A DNA stretch of 64,000 bases from Opitutus sp. (GCA_025361365.1 JANYAM010000199.1:1-64000); one strand, 5' to 3'; shown: positions 1 through 10,596, counted from the stretch's first letter. Notes: generated by a model not told the origin, from the letters alone. Numbers and translations are program-made.

Positions 1-1532
1 GTCAGGTTGAGAGGCTCCGTCACCAGACGCGCTTTCCCGGCGTAGGTGAGCAGTTGCCGCACAATCCCCGAGGCATGGCGGGCCGCGGTCTCGACTTCAC
101 TGACGCAATCCCGGGTCAGCGGCGAGACGGTCGGATCCTGCAGCACCAGGTTGGCATTCCCCAGAATGGCGGTCAGCAGGTTGTTGAAATCATGCGCGAT
201 GCCGCCGGCCAGCACGCCGAGGCTTTCGAGCTTCTGGGTCTCCTGCATCTTCTGCTCCAGCTTGTCGGCTGTTTCCTCGGCCAGCTTGCGCGCCGTGATG
301 TCGGTGTGCGTGCCGGTGATGCGCAGCGGCTTGCCGGTCGCCGGGTCCCGGGCCACGACCTTGCCGCGGTCGAGGATCCATTTCCACTCGCCGGACTTGG
401 CGCGCAGGCGGAATTCATGGGCATAGTGGTCCTGACCCTTCTCCATGTGATCGATGTCGGCTATGACGTGCGGGAGATCGTCGGGGTGGACCCGGTCGAA
501 GAAGGAATTCCGGCCGCGGCCGATCTCCTCGAGGTTGTAGCCCAGCATGCCGGCCCAGCGCGGGCTGCGCAGGATGCGGTCCGAGGTGACGTCCCAGTCC
601 CAGAATCCGTCCTGGCTGCCCTCGAAGACCAGTTGCAATCGCTCCTCATTCTCGCGGATGGCGCGGGCCTGTCGGGACACCCGCAGGAGCAGCCGGCGTT
701 GCCAGAGGAGCGCGGCCAGGATGATCATGAGGAAGGCGGTCAACGGCGGCAGGAACGGCTGGACATCGCGCCAGCGCAGCTTCTGGGGATCGAGCGGCCC
801 CAACCACCGCTCGTGCAGGGCATCCTGTTCGCGGTTCAAGCGCAGGTTGTAGAGCCCTTGGTTGATCTTCGCGAGCAGCGCCTTCTGGCCCGGGTGCACG
901 GCGAAGCACAAGCTGTAGCTGATTTCCGGGAAATTGATTTCACTCGGCATGACCTGCTTCAGCTTTAGCAGCTGGATCTGGTATTCGGTGACCAGCTGCA
1001 TCCCGAGCAACACGTCACACTCGCCAGTTTCCACGGAACGCAGGCACTCATCGAAGGAGTCGAAGGGCCGGATATCCGCGTGCCAGTCCTGATGGCGCGC
1101 ATACTCATGCGTGAGGGCGTTCTTGATCACGGCCACTCGCTTGCCCGCCAAGTCGGAGATGCGGGTCAGCATCGGGCGGTCCTTGCGCTGATAGACCCCG
1201 CCGACGAGCTTTTCGTAGGGCAGGGAAAAATCCATCTGGCTTGCGCGTTCCTCGGACCAGGCCACGAGTCCGAGGACGTCCCCGCGACCCTGCTGGAAAT
1301 CCGCGTAGACCATCTGCCAGGGGCGCACGTCAAATTCCACGCGCATTCCCTGGTCCGCCGCGAGGGCGCTGAGCAGGCCGACGGCGAAACCGTCGGGGCG
1401 GCCCTTCGCGTTGATGAAGGAAAAGGGCTCGCTGCCGCTTTCCATGAGGACCCGCATCGTCGGGGCTTCCGCACCCGCCAGCTGCAGGGCCAAGGTCAGT
1501 AGAAGGAGGGAGATGCGGCCAAACCGGATCAT
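1..1532 (-). CDS. Hybrid-type sensor histidine kinase with N-terminal periplasmic SBP_bac_3-like domain and PAS domain (C-terminus runs off window)
   Basis: Own reverse-strand translation from ATG at 1532: MIRFGRISLLLLTLALQLAGAEAPTMRVLMESGSEPFSFINAKGRPDGFAVGLL... then a TM, a PAS region (DGFWDWDVTSDRILRSPRWAGMLGY) and an H-box GGIAHDFNNLLTAILGN. Absent from the ORF track because it is open at the window edge. Confidence 0.88.
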   Translation of the reverse strand, partial: MIRFGRISLLLLTLALQLAGAEAPTMRVLMESGSEPFSFINAKGRPDGFAVGLLSALAADQGMRVEFDVRPWQMVYADFQQGRGDVLGLVAWSEERASQMDFSLPYEKLVGGVYQRKDRPMLTRISDLAGKRVAVIKNALTHEYARHQDWHADIRPFDSFDECLRSVETGECDVLLGMQLVTEYQIQLLKLKQVMPSEINFPEISYSLCFAVHPGQKALLAKINQGLYNLRLNREQDALHERWLGPLDPQKLRWRDVQPFLPPLTAFLMIILAALLWQRRLLLRVSRQARAIRENEERLQLVFEGSQDGFWDWDVTSDRILRSPRWAGMLGYNLEEIGRGRNSFFDRVHPDDLPHVIADIDHMEKGQDHYAHEFRLRAKSGEWKWILDRGKVVARDPATGKPLRITGTHTDITARKLAEETADKLEQKMQETQKLESLGVLAGGIAHDFNNLLTAILGNANLVLQDPTVSPLTRDCVSEVETAARHASGIVRQLLTYAGKARLVTEPLNL

Positions 1533-1596
1533 ATGGTCCAGCTGAGAGATATCAATGCGCGCCGCAAATCAACCTTTTGCTCAGGCGCCTGGCCGC

Positions 1597-2481
1597 TTAC
1601 CCGTGCCGATCCTTGAAAGTCAGTTCCGCCACGCCGGATTTGTCCAGGCCGCCGAGCCCCAGCGCCACCATCCGGTCGAACTGCGCCTTGGTGGCCTGCG
1701 CCAGCGGCAGTTTCAGTCCGGCAGCGAGGCCGAGCTGGCAGGCGATGCCGGCATCCTTCGCGGCGTGAGCGCCGGAGAAATAGCAGTCGTGGGCGCGGTG
1801 CTGCATGTCCTCGCCGTCTGTCTTCAGCACCTGCGAGTTGGCACCAGTCTGGAGGAACACCTCGCGCAGCATGTCCAGGTCGAGCCCGAGCGCGGCGCCG
1901 AGGCCGAGCCCCTCGGCGAGGCCGGCGGTGTTGATGTTCATGACCAGATTGACGAGCGCCTTCACCTGCGCGGCGCTGCCGGCAGGCCCGATATAGCGGA
2001 GGGCGGTGCTAAGTTTTTCCAGCACGGGCTTCACCCGCTCAAAAGTCGCCAGCTCGCCGCCGCACATAAGATAGAGCGTGCCATTGCGGGCTTGGGGAAT
2101 GCTGGAGGCCATGCAGCCCTCGAGGCTGGCCGCACCGACGGCGCGCGCCCGGCGCTCGACCTCGACGTGGATCTCGGGGGTGAGCGTGGCGCAATTGACG
2201 AAAGTCCGACCCGGCGCACCCATCAGCAGCGAGTCGCCGGTCTCGGCGAAGACCGCGAGCTGGGCGACGTCGTCGGTGACGACGGTGAAGATGAGTTCGG
2301 CCTTGGCCGTCACGGCGGCGAGGGTCGGGCAGGGCGCGGCGCCAATCTCCTGCGCCAGTGCGGCAGCGGTGGTGGCGTGGGCGTCGTAGACGGCGGTGAT
2401 CGTGTAGCCGCAATCCTTGAGGCGGCGGGCCATGTTTCCGCCCATGCGGCCGGTGCCGACGAAGCCGATGGTAGTGCTCAT
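1597..2481 (-). CDS. NAD(P)-dependent beta-hydroxyacid dehydrogenase (3-hydroxyisobutyrate dehydrogenase family)
   Basis: MSTTIGFVGTGRMGGNMARRLKDCGY Rossmann motif; G-(P)-A-G-S-A-A-Q-V-K-x-x-x-N motif. Start overlaps the upstream gene stop (ATGA). Confidence 0.85.
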   Translation of the reverse strand: MSTTIGFVGTGRMGGNMARRLKDCGYTITAVYDAHATTAAALAQEIGAAPCPTLAAVTAKAELIFTVVTDDVAQLAVFAETGDSLLMGAPGRTFVNCATLTPEIHVEVERRARAVGAASLEGCMASSIPQARNGTLYLMCGGELATFERVKPVLEKLSTALRYIGPAGSAAQVKALVNLVMNINTAGLAEGLGLGAALGLDLDMLREVFLQTGANSQVLKTDGEDMQHRAHDCYFSGAHAAKDAGIACQLGLAAGLKLPLAQATKAQFDRMVALGLGGLDKSGVAELTFKDRHG

Positions 2482-3305
2482 GAGCGGCGCGCGAAAAAGG
2501 GATTGTGCTGCTTTTCCTGCTTCAAGGTCGTGAGCGGCCCGTGGCCGCAGGCGAGCACGGTGTCGGCCGGCAGCTTGAGGATCTTCTGCTGGTTGTTGCG
2601 CAGCTGCATGTCGAAGTGCGTGGGGCTGCCGCCCATCGAGCCGGCGAACAGTGAGTCGCCGACGACGGCCAGCGGCCAGGAGAGCCCGGAGATGAAGTAG
2701 GTCGTCTGGCCCGGCGAGTGGCCCCAGGTGAAGAGGGTCTTGATGGAAAGCTCGCCGAGGTGGAAGTGGGCGTTTTCCTGGAAGGTCTTCGCGCCGAGGC
2801 GGCCGAGCGGCTCCAGTTCGCTCGCCCAGATCTCCGCCTCGGTCTCGGCCAGCCGGTGGATGTCCGCGATGTGGTCGGGGTGCGTGTGGGTGAGGAAGAT
2901 GTTCCGGAGCGTCAGGCGCTCGGAGGAGATCGTGTCGAGCATGGCGGTGGAGTCGGCGCCGGTGTCGAAGGCGGCGGCCAGCTTCGTCTTCACGTCCCAG
3001 ACCAGGTAGCTGTTCACCGTCATGTCCTCGAAGGCCGTGTTGAACATCGAGAACCCGCGCTTGAAGATCGGCTGCTCGGGATACCACTCGCGGCGGGCGA
3101 GGGCGAGGAGGGCAGTGCGCTCGAGGCCGAGGGGGCGGGCGAGGGCGAGGAGGGTATTCTCGCGGATCTCCCCCTTTTGCACGGCGTGCAGGTCCGCGAC
3201 CGGGATGTTGGCCGTGGTGGCGAGGGCCTCGTCGGTCAGCTTGAGCCCCCGCTGGGCCTTGCCGATGACGTCGGTGAAATTGTCCTCGAGGGGAATGCGC
3301 GGCAT
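2478..3305 (-). CDS. MBL-fold metallohydrolase with N-terminal HTH (XRE-like) domain
   Basis: THTHPDHIAD and GHSPGQTTY...GDSLF motifs; N-terminal LKLTDEALATTANIPVADLHAVQKGEIRENTLLALARPLGL resembles an HTH. Start placed at MPRIPLEDN; the ORF extends to 3371. Confidence 0.8.
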   Translation of the reverse strand: MPRIPLEDNFTDVIGKAQRGLKLTDEALATTANIPVADLHAVQKGEIRENTLLALARPLGLERTALLALARREWYPEQPIFKRGFSMFNTAFEDMTVNSYLVWDVKTKLAAAFDTGADSTAMLDTISSERLTLRNIFLTHTHPDHIADIHRLAETEAEIWASELEPLGRLGAKTFQENAHFHLGELSIKTLFTWGHSPGQTTYFISGLSWPLAVVGDSLFAGSMGGSPTHFDMQLRNNQQKILKLPADTVLACGHGPLTTLKQEKQHNPFFARRS

Positions 3306-3369
3306 GTGGCCTTTAAGCTCCGCGAAATCCGGCCCAGCGCAAGCCGGCTTTGCGCGCACCGGGCCAGTC

Positions 3370-3404
3370 AAAAAGCGGGGGCGGCGCCTTGCGACGCCGC
3401 CCCC
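3370..3404 (-). terminator. Rho-independent terminator downstream of the TolC-like gene
   Basis: 10-bp GC stem GGGGGCGGCG/CGCCGCCCCC with 8-nt loop, followed on the minus strand by GCTTTTT. Confidence 0.85.
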
Positions 3405-3437
3405 TCGGGGATGTAACTGACAAAAGGGACCGGAGGC

Positions 3438-4949
3438 TTACTTGGGCAGCTCGATGTTGATGTTGAGCTTCTCCAGCGTGACGCCGAGCTGACGGTCGTA
3501 TTCAGCGAGGGCTTTGGCGTAGTCGGCCTTGGCGCGGGCGGCGCTGACTTCGGCGCCGGAGACGATTTCCTGCTGCTGGGCGACCTGGAAAGTGGTGCTC
3601 GTGCCCGCGCGCAGGCGCTTGACCTCGGCGTCGAGGGTGGCCTGGGCGAGTTCAAGCGCGTGGCGGGTGGACTGCACGCGCTTTTGCGCGGTCTCGATCT
3701 GGCCGGCGGCGTTGCCGACGCTGACGACGATGCCCTGCTCGACCTGCTCAAGGAAGGTGGCCGACTGCCGCTCCTGCATCTTGGCGGCGCGGTAGCGGCC
3801 GCGCTCGGTGGTGAAGGTGAGCGGCATGGACACCACGACGCCCCAGCTGTAGGCGTGGTAGTCCTCGTCCTTCACTTGCTGCCGGCTGGTGCGCAGGTCG
3901 GTGTCGTAACCGTTGTAGCCATAACTGCCGACGAGGTCGACGCGCGGCAGCAGCTGGTTGCGCTGCAGGCGCGCGTTGATGCCGTCGCGCTTCAGGCCGA
4001 GCTTGGCCTGCTGGTAATCCGGGCGCTTTTGCAGCGCGAGAGGGAAATCGGCGGCGGCGTCCACGACGACGATGGGCGAGGGCGGCGGAGGCTCGATGAC
4101 GATGCGCTGTGCGAGCAGCCCCGGGGTCTTGTCATCGGTGATAAGTTGCTTGAGCGCATATTCGGAGGCCTGCACGGCGCGCTGGGCGAACAGGATGCCT
4201 TCATCGCGCGTCGCGGCCCGGGATTCGGCGACGCCGACATCGTATTCGGACATGCTGCCGACCTTGAAGCGCTTCCGGTTCTCGTCCACCAGCTGCATGG
4301 CGAGCTCCTTCGAGCGAATGGCGCTGCGGAGGTTGGCGTAGGCAAAGGTGAGATCGTAATAGGCGGCGATCACGCGGGTCACCGTGTCCATCACCGACTG
4401 GCGGAACTGCCACTGGCTGATGCCCCGGTTGACCTGCGCGATGCGGACGGCGGCGAGCGTGGGGCCGAAACCGAAGTTGCGCAGGAGAGGTTGGGTGCCG
4501 GAGATCCCGGCGAACGTGTCGAAGTTGTCCGTGTAGCCGTTGAAGGTGCCGCGGGAATTGATGCTGTTGGCGTCGAACTTGTAGGTCATGCCCCAGGGCA
4601 GCACGCCGCCGAGGCTGAAGTCCGCGGTATCGGTCTTGGCGAAGCCGGTCGGAGGCCGGAAGCCGGTGGTGGCGTCGGCGAGCGCGGGATTGAAGCTCTC
4701 GGAATAGGAATAGCTGCCGTTGAACACGGGATCAAATTTGCCGAAGGCCTCGATGACGCGGGCGGACGCAATGACGGGGCCGAAGCTGTCGACCTTGATC
4801 GAAAAATTCTTGGCGAGGGCGCGCTGGATGGCCTCGTTCAGGCCGATCTTTTCCCCACTGGGGGCATCCATGGGGACGGATTGCGCAAAGCTGGAAAGCG
4901 AGATGACGGAGAAAAAAAGCAGGCCAAATAGGCGCCGTGGGGTGAGCAT
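3438..4949 (-). CDS. TolC family outer membrane efflux protein
   Basis: Signal peptide MLTPRRLFGLLFFSVISLSSFAQS; two OEP-like repeats (GLNEAIQRALAKNFSIKV..., RPDYQQAKLGLKRDGINARLQRNQLLPRVDLVGSYGYNG). Confidence 0.9.
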   Translation of the reverse strand: MLTPRRLFGLLFFSVISLSSFAQSVPMDAPSGEKIGLNEAIQRALAKNFSIKVDSFGPVIASARVIEAFGKFDPVFNGSYSYSESFNPALADATTGFRPPTGFAKTDTADFSLGGVLPWGMTYKFDANSINSRGTFNGYTDNFDTFAGISGTQPLLRNFGFGPTLAAVRIAQVNRGISQWQFRQSVMDTVTRVIAAYYDLTFAYANLRSAIRSKELAMQLVDENRKRFKVGSMSEYDVGVAESRAATRDEGILFAQRAVQASEYALKQLITDDKTPGLLAQRIVIEPPPPSPIVVVDAAADFPLALQKRPDYQQAKLGLKRDGINARLQRNQLLPRVDLVGSYGYNGYDTDLRTSRQQVKDEDYHAYSWGVVVSMPLTFTTERGRYRAAKMQERQSATFLEQVEQGIVVSVGNAAGQIETAQKRVQSTRHALELAQATLDAEVKRLRAGTSTTFQVAQQQEIVSGAEVSAARAKADYAKALAEYDRQLGVTLEKLNINIELPK

Positions 4950-4970
4950 GGTGGTTGGGTTGCGGCCCGC

Positions 4971-4988
4971 TTTGCAACCCTCATGCCA
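4971..4988 (-). promoter_or_regulatory. Predicted sigma-54 promoter of the TolC-like gene
   Basis: Minus strand TGGCATGAGGGTTGCAAA; matches TGGCAYR-N4-TTGCW with GG-N10-GC. Predicted TSS ~4962, ATG 4949. Confidence 0.75.
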
Positions 4989-5073
4989 CCGGGAAAACTA
5001 AAACTAAGAGCCTGGCTTGCAATATATTGCACTTGCCGGTCCAGACCCTCTTCTGCGGGCGCGCCTCAGCAAC

Positions 5074-5100
5074 GGGATTACGCAATCCCGGAAATGGGAA
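5074..5100. promoter_or_regulatory. Predicted enhancer (UAS) site for sigma-54 activator
   Basis: GGGA-ttacgcaa-TCCC-ggaaat-GGGA (GGGA-N8-TCCC-N6-GGGA), about 106 bp upstream of the -24 GG. Confidence 0.65.
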
Positions 5101-5115
5101 GGGGGCTTGCGAAGC

Positions 5116-7575
5116 TTATTCGCTGCGTAGCGCGATCATCGGATCGACCTTGGCCGCGCGACGGGCCGGCAGCCAGCAAGCGATGCAGACGGCCAGACTC
5201 AGCATTGCGCCGGCGACAACATACGAAAGCGGCCCGACCGCCGGGAGTTCGGGCCATTGCTGGCGCACCAGCTGCAGCAGTATCCAGGCGAGCAAGCCGC
5301 CGGTCAGGAATCCTCCGGCCAGCAGGCTGAGGCCCTGCGTGGCGACTAGCCGGGCCAAACCCGCGGCGGTGGCGCCAAGCGCCGAACGCACGCCGAACTC
5401 GCGCATGCGGCGCGTGACCTGCAGGGCGAGCAATCCGTAGAGCCCGATTGCGGCCAGCACGAGACCAAGCCCGCCGAAGAGGGCCACGAGCGTGAGAGCG
5501 TAACGTTCGGTGACGTGCGTCTGCGCGACGACTTCGGCGATCGAGACCATCTCGAATGCGGCGAGGCGCGAATCTACACGGGCGAGCGCGGCGCGCACGG
5601 CGTTGTCGAGCGAGTGCGGGGCGACGGCGGTCTCCAGCACGAAGGTGTATTCGCTGAACGTAGCTGAAAGTGCCACCACCTGCGGCAGCGGCATATGCAC
5701 CGTGCCGTTGATCTCCCCGTCGTTGGCGTCGGCGAGAACCTTGGTGTCGGCGGCGACGCCGACGATCGTCATCCAAGGGCGTGGTCCGTCGAGCCGGCCG
5801 AGCTTCACGCGCTGGCCCACGGCGTCCTGTCCCGGCCAGTAGCGGCGGGCGAAGGATTCGTTGACGATGCAGACCGACGGTGCGCCTGCCTGGTCCGCGC
5901 CAGTGAAATCGCGTCCGCGCAGGAGCGTCTGGCCGGCCGTGGCAAAGTAACCCGGTGTGGTCGCCCGCAGATAGCCGAGATAATAGCCGCGCGGCTCGGG
6001 TGGGGTGGCGCCCGCGGGATTGTTGCTCACGAGCTGGCGGGCGGAATTGAGAGGATGCGGCAGCGTGATGGCGGCTGAACGGACTCCGGGCAACGCGCGG
6101 AATTCCGCCAGCGCGGCGTCGAGCGTGTGCAGGCGCGCCGCAGCGGTCGGATAAAGGCGCTCCATGCTGATGTTGAAAGTGAGCCGGTTCTCCGTGGCGA
6201 AGCCCCAAGGTTGCTCCACCAGCGAGCGGAAATAACCCGTGAGGAGGCCGGTGGCGACCAGCAGGACGAGCGCGGCGGCGATTTCGCCGACCACCAGGGC
6301 GGCGAGCAGGCGGCGCGTGCCTCGGTCGATCGTTACGCTGCGCGAGCCATTACCCATGGCCGCCCGCAGGTCCGTGCGGGCCGCCCGCCAAGCCGGCAGC
6401 AGGCCGAAGCCGAGCCCGGCCAGCAGGAGCGCGCCGGAGGCCAGCGCGAAGGCGGGCAGGTCCAAGCGCACGGCGTAATCGAACTCCCGCATGGCGCTGC
6501 CCGTGGCATCCGCGCCCTCGGGACTGAGCGCGACGAGCACGGGCGTGGCCCAGGTCGCGAGCAGCAGGCCGGCGACCGTGCCCAACGCGGCGAGCAAGAG
6601 CGATTGCACCAGCGATTCGCGGACGAGACGACCGCGTGAAGCACCCAGGGCGGCGCGGACCGCCGTCTCGCCCTCGCGGGCCACGGAACGGGCGAGGAGC
6701 AAGCCCGCGAAGTTGGCGGCGGCCACCAGCAGAGTGCAGAACGCCGCGCCGTAAATCGCGAGCAGCTTGGGCTTGAGGTCGGCGACGAAGCCTTCGCGCA
6801 GTGGACGCGCATAGGCGCGCACGGGGTTGCCCGGATCGGGCAGCGCGGCGCTGACGTTGGCGCACATCCGGCGGATCGCGGCGTCGGCGGCGGCGAGCGT
6901 CACGCCGGGCTGCAACCGCGCGACGCCATAGAGATAATGTCCCCGTGAACCCTGCGGATCGAAGGCGGCGGCGAGCGGCATCCAGACGTCGGCGCGATAG
7001 GGATGACGGTAACTAGGCGGCATTACGCCGACGACGGTGTAGGGCGAACCGTCCAGCGTGATCGTCTGCCCGAGTGCATCGGCCCGGCCGGCGAACTGGC
7101 TTTGCCAGAGGTCGTGGCTGATGAGGATGACGCGCGGCCCGTTGGGCTTGTCCTCCGCGGCGGTGAAGTTGCGCCCAAGCGCCGGGGCGAGTCCGAGCAC
7201 GGAGAAGAAATCCGCCGTGACGCGGGCGGCCGGCAACGCGCGGGGCGCCTCGCCGCTGGCGTTGGTCAGCGTGAAGCTTGCCCCGGTGGCAGCGCCGACG
7301 CCCGTGAAGATGTCACGACCGTTCTCGCGCCACTGCCGCAGGGTGAGCTCGGAGAGATTGAGCGTGTTCGCGCGCGTGTCGGCCTGGTCGTAGGCCTCGT
7401 AGACGCGAATGAGCCGGTCGGGCTCGGGGAAAGGCAGCGGCCGGAGCAGGGCGGCCTCGACGACGGAGAAGATCGCGGTGTTCACGCCGATACCGAGGGC
7501 GAGCACCAGCACGGCGGCGGCGGTGAACCCGGGTGACTTGGCGAGCTGACGGATGGCTTGTGACAGGACGTGCAT
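5116..7575 (-). CDS. ADOP-type ABC permease (duplicated MacB_PCD-FtsX), copy 1
   Basis: 819 aa; [40 protein letters not shown]-terminus and C-terminal [18 protein letters not shown]; duplicated FtsX-type TM blocks. Confidence 0.93.
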   Translation of the reverse strand: MHVLSQAIRQLAKSPGFTAAAVLVLALGIGVNTAIFSVVEAALLRPLPFPEPDRLIRVYEAYDQADTRANTLNLSELTLRQWRENGRDIFTGVGAATGASFTLTNASGEAPRALPAARVTADFFSVLGLAPALGRNFTAAEDKPNGPRVILISHDLWQSQFAGRADALGQTITLDGSPYTVVGVMPPSYRHPYRADVWMPLAAAFDPQGSRGHYLYGVARLQPGVTLAAADAAIRRMCANVSAALPDPGNPVRAYARPLREGFVADLKPKLLAIYGAAFCTLLVAAANFAGLLLARSVAREGETAVRAALGASRGRLVRESLVQSLLLAALGTVAGLLLATWATPVLVALSPEGADATGSAMREFDYAVRLDLPAFALASGALLLAGLGFGLLPAWRAARTDLRAAMGNGSRSVTIDRGTRRLLAALVVGEIAAALVLLVATGLLTGYFRSLVEQPWGFATENRLTFNISMERLYPTAAARLHTLDAALAEFRALPGVRSAAITLPHPLNSARQLVSNNPAGATPPEPRGYYLGYLRATTPGYFATAGQTLLRGRDFTGADQAGAPSVCIVNESFARRYWPGQDAVGQRVKLGRLDGPRPWMTIVGVAADTKVLADANDGEINGTVHMPLPQVVALSATFSEYTFVLETAVAPHSLDNAVRAALARVDSRLAAFEMVSIAEVVAQTHVTERYALTLVALFGGLGLVLAAIGLYGLLALQVTRRMREFGVRSALGATAAGLARLVATQGLSLLAGGFLTGGLLAWILLQLVRQQWPELPAVGPLSYVVAGAMLSLAVCIACWLPARRAAKVDPMIALRSE

Positions 7576-7587
7576 GGGGCAGGTGAG

Positions 7588-8181
7588 TTACTCTTCCGTG
7601 CCGGGACCGGTGCCGGCGGGCCAGACGAACGGGAGCGGGCGGAACGTGACATCGGGGACGCCGGAAGCCAGCAGCCAGTCATAGACCGCGCGGGATTTTT
7701 CGCCGCCCTGCTTGGCGCAGTGCAACAGCGTGAAACCATGCGGCCCGGGGATCTCGTGGGCCTTGGGGTTGAGCGCGAGCACGGTCTTGATGAACTCGAG
7801 CTGCCCGAGCATCGCGGCCGCATAGATATCGAGGCGCGCACCCTTGCTCAGCAGGTATTCCGCGATCGCATGTCCACCGGTGTGAGCCGCGGCTTGGAGC
7901 GGCGTTTCAAAGTCGCCGCCACCCCAGTCCCAAGTAGCGTTGGCGAGCAAGGGTGTCTCCTCGACGAGCTGGCGGACATTTTCCAGGCTGCGGTGGGCCT
8001 GCCCGACGGTCATCTGCACTTTCTCCGGCAGCAGGGCGGGCGGCTTGGGCGGGGCCTTGGGGCGCGGGCCGGCGGTCGCGGCCGGGTCGACCTGCTGGTT
8101 GAAGTGCGAGGAAATCAACGCGGCCAGGGGCGCGGTGGCGACCAGCGACGCGGACGAGACGAGGAAGAGACGGCGGTTCAT
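7588..8181 (-). CDS. Secreted ankyrin-repeat-like protein
   Basis: N-terminal signal-like MNRRLFLVSSASLVATAPLAALI; ETPLQAAAHTGGHAIAEYLLSKGARLD and HGFTLLHCAKQGG ankyrin motifs. Confidence 0.75.
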   Translation of the reverse strand: MNRRLFLVSSASLVATAPLAALISSHFNQQVDPAATAGPRPKAPPKPPALLPEKVQMTVGQAHRSLENVRQLVEETPLLANATWDWGGGDFETPLQAAAHTGGHAIAEYLLSKGARLDIYAAAMLGQLEFIKTVLALNPKAHEIPGPHGFTLLHCAKQGGEKSRAVYDWLLASGVPDVTFRPLPFVWPAGTGPGTEE

Positions 8182-8196
8182 AGAATGGGTGGGTGA

Positions 8197-10596
8197 TTAT
8201 TCGGAGCGCAACGCGATCAGGGGATCGACCTTGGTGGCGCGACGGGCGGGGAGGTAACAGGCGAGCAGGCCGAGCAGCGCAAGAATACCCGAGACGGCAA
8301 CCAGCGCCGCGGGATCGCGGGGATTGGTTTCGAAGAGAAGGGACTGAAGGACTTGGGCGAGAGCCAGACTCGCGGCGGCACCGGCGAGCAGTCCGGAGCC
8401 GATGATCGCCATGCCTTCGGACAGAACTTTGGTGAACACGTCGGACGGCGTGGCCCCGAGCGCGAGGCGAATCCCCATCTCCCGAGTTTGTTGAACGACG
8501 CGGTAAGACATCATGCCGTAGATGCCGACCGAGGCGATCAGGAGGGCGATCAAGGAGAAGCCGCTCATCAGCGTCACCGCAAAGCGCGGGCGGGCGAACG
8601 AATCGGCCACGACCTCATCCAGGAGGCGCAGCTGGGCGATGGGTTGGTCGCGATCGATCTCCGCGAGTTGGTGGCGGACGGCGGCCGGCAACGCGGCGGC
8701 GTCGCCTTGGAAGCGCACCACGACCCAGAGGGTGCTGTTGGGCTGCTGGTAGAAAGGTTCGTAGGATTGCGGAATGACTTCGTGGTCGCTGCCCTGCGAT
8801 TTCACGTCGCGGACGATGCCCACGACTTCGCGCCAGTCTTCGTTGCCGTTGGTGATTTGGATGCGCTGACCGATGGGATCCTCGCCGGGGAAAAAGTTTC
8901 GCGCAAAGGTCTCGTTGATGAGCGCGACGCGCGGGGCCGATTCGTTGTCGCGCTCAGTGAGCTGGCGTCCGCGCAGGAGCGGGATGCCCATGGCGTGGAG
9001 ATAATCGGGCGTGACCGCGTAGTAATTGGTGTTGGGCAGATCTCCCTTCGCAACGGGAGGCCGGCCTTGGACGATCAGGCGAAGCACGGCGTCGCGCACC
9101 AACGGCATGCGGTGGGTTACGCCGGTCGACGTGACACCGGGCAGCGTGGCGAGGCGCCCCAGGAAGTCGCGGGCAAAGGCCACTTGCTGCTCCGGTTTGC
9201 CGTATTGGTGGAGGGGCAGCGTGACATTGAACATCAGCGCGTGCTCGGACTGGAAGCCTTTGTCCACCTCCTGGAGGCGCGCAAAACTGCGGCCGAGCAA
9301 CGTGGCACTGGCGAGCAGCACGAGTGACGCGGCCACTTCGAAGACGACCAAGGCGGCCTGCAAGCGGGAGCGCGCCCCGCCGCCGGTGTTGCCGCGCGCG
9401 CCGTCCTTGGTGAGCTGCACCAAGTCGACGCGGGTGACCCGCCAGGCCGGAAGCAGTCCGAAGACGAGGCCCGTGAGCAAACTGAGGAGGAGCGAGAAGC
9501 CGAGCACCGGGCCATTGAGCGCGATAAAATGGGCCTGCGGCAGATTCGCGGGGATGAGATGAACGAGAGCCGCGAGCAGGCCGTAAGCCAGGGCGAGGCC
9601 GAGACCGTCGCCGGCGAGTGACAGCAGCAGACTCTCGCCCAGCATCTGGCCGATGAGCTGGGCGCGGCTGGCTCCGAGAGCCGCGCGCACCGCGATTTCC
9701 TGGCTGCGCGCCGCGCCGCGGGCGAGCTGCAGACTCGCCACGTTGAGGCACGCGATGAGCAAAACGCAGGCGACGGCGCCGAGGAGAACCTGGAGCACGC
9801 GTCCGACATCCTGGCTGTATTGTTGTGCGAGTGGGAGGAGATTGGCGGTGCAACTCTTGTTGCTGTCGGGATACTGCAGTTGGAGCCCGTGCATGAAGAC
9901 GTCGAGTTCGCCCAAGGCTTGGGCGGGTGTGACGTTGGTCTTCAACCGGCCGAAGACCTCGAGGAAGTGAACGCCGCGCTGCTCGTTAGAACGCTCGGAG
10001 TCGGTGAAGGCCATGGGCACCCATAGTTGGACTCCACTGCCCTGCTGGAAATCGGCGGGCATGATGCCCACGACAATGTAGGTCGCGCCATCGAACTGGA
10101 GCGAGCGGCCCAAGGCGTGGGTGTCACCGCCGAGCAAACTTTGCCAGAGGCCATAGCTGAGGACGGCCACCTTGCCGCCTTTCTCGTCTTCCTCGGGGGT
10201 AAAGAGGCGCCCCCGGAGCGGTGGCGTCGCGAAGACCTCGAAGTAACTCAGCGTGGCCCGCTGGGCGTTCAGGCGCTGGGGCTGCGTGCCATCCGAGTAA
10301 TTGAGAAAAATATTCCGGGTGCCGCCAATTTTCGCGAAAGACTTCAGGTTGCCCTGCCAGTCGAGGAAGTTGGCGCCGGAAACCGGATAGACGGGGAATT
10401 GCGGCAGACGCATTTCCATCAGCACCATGATTCGGTCCGGCTCCGGATAACCCGGCGGGCGCAGCAGGATTGCGTGCACGACGGAGAAAATCGCGGTGTT
10501 CGCCCCGATGCCGAGGGCGAGCGTGAGCAAAGCCACGATCGTGAAGCCGGGGCTTTTCAGCAGCGACCGGACGGCGAAGCGGAGATCGGTGAGCAC
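8197..10596 (-). CDS. ADOP-type ABC permease, copy 2
   Basis: 799 aa; [47 protein letters not shown] ... LPARRATKVDPLIALRSE. Confidence 0.94.
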   Translation of the reverse strand: MLTDLRFAVRSLLKSPGFTIVALLTLALGIGANTAIFSVVHAILLRPPGYPEPDRIMVLMEMRLPQFPVYPVSGANFLDWQGNLKSFAKIGGTRNIFLNYSDGTQPQRLNAQRATLSYFEVFATPPLRGRLFTPEEDEKGGKVAVLSYGLWQSLLGGDTHALGRSLQFDGATYIVVGIMPADFQQGSGVQLWVPMAFTDSERSNEQRGVHFLEVFGRLKTNVTPAQALGELDVFMHGLQLQYPDSNKSCTANLLPLAQQYSQDVGRVLQVLLGAVACVLLIACLNVASLQLARGAARSQEIAVRAALGASRAQLIGQMLGESLLLSLAGDGLGLALAYGLLAALVHLIPANLPQAHFIALNGPVLGFSLLLSLLTGLVFGLLPAWRVTRVDLVQLTKDGARGNTGGGARSRLQAALVVFEVAASLVLLASATLLGRSFARLQEVDKGFQSEHALMFNVTLPLHQYGKPEQQVAFARDFLGRLATLPGVTSTGVTHRMPLVRDAVLRLIVQGRPPVAKGDLPNTNYYAVTPDYLHAMGIPLLRGRQLTERDNESAPRVALINETFARNFFPGEDPIGQRIQITNGNEDWREVVGIVRDVKSQGSDHEVIPQSYEPFYQQPNSTLWVVVRFQGDAAALPAAVRHQLAEIDRDQPIAQLRLLDEVVADSFARPRFAVTLMSGFSLIALLIASVGIYGMMSYRVVQQTREMGIRLALGATPSDVFTKVLSEGMAIIGSGLLAGAAASLALAQVLQSLLFETNPRDPAALVAVSGILALLGLLACYLPARRATKVDPLIALRSE

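Noticed and set aside
1555-2700. Plus-strand ORFs over the first 53 kb (for example 1555..2700, 13568..15007, 29346..31682, 35697..37964, 47281..49578)
   Set aside because: All lie opposite well-supported minus-strand genes and lack recognisable motifs.
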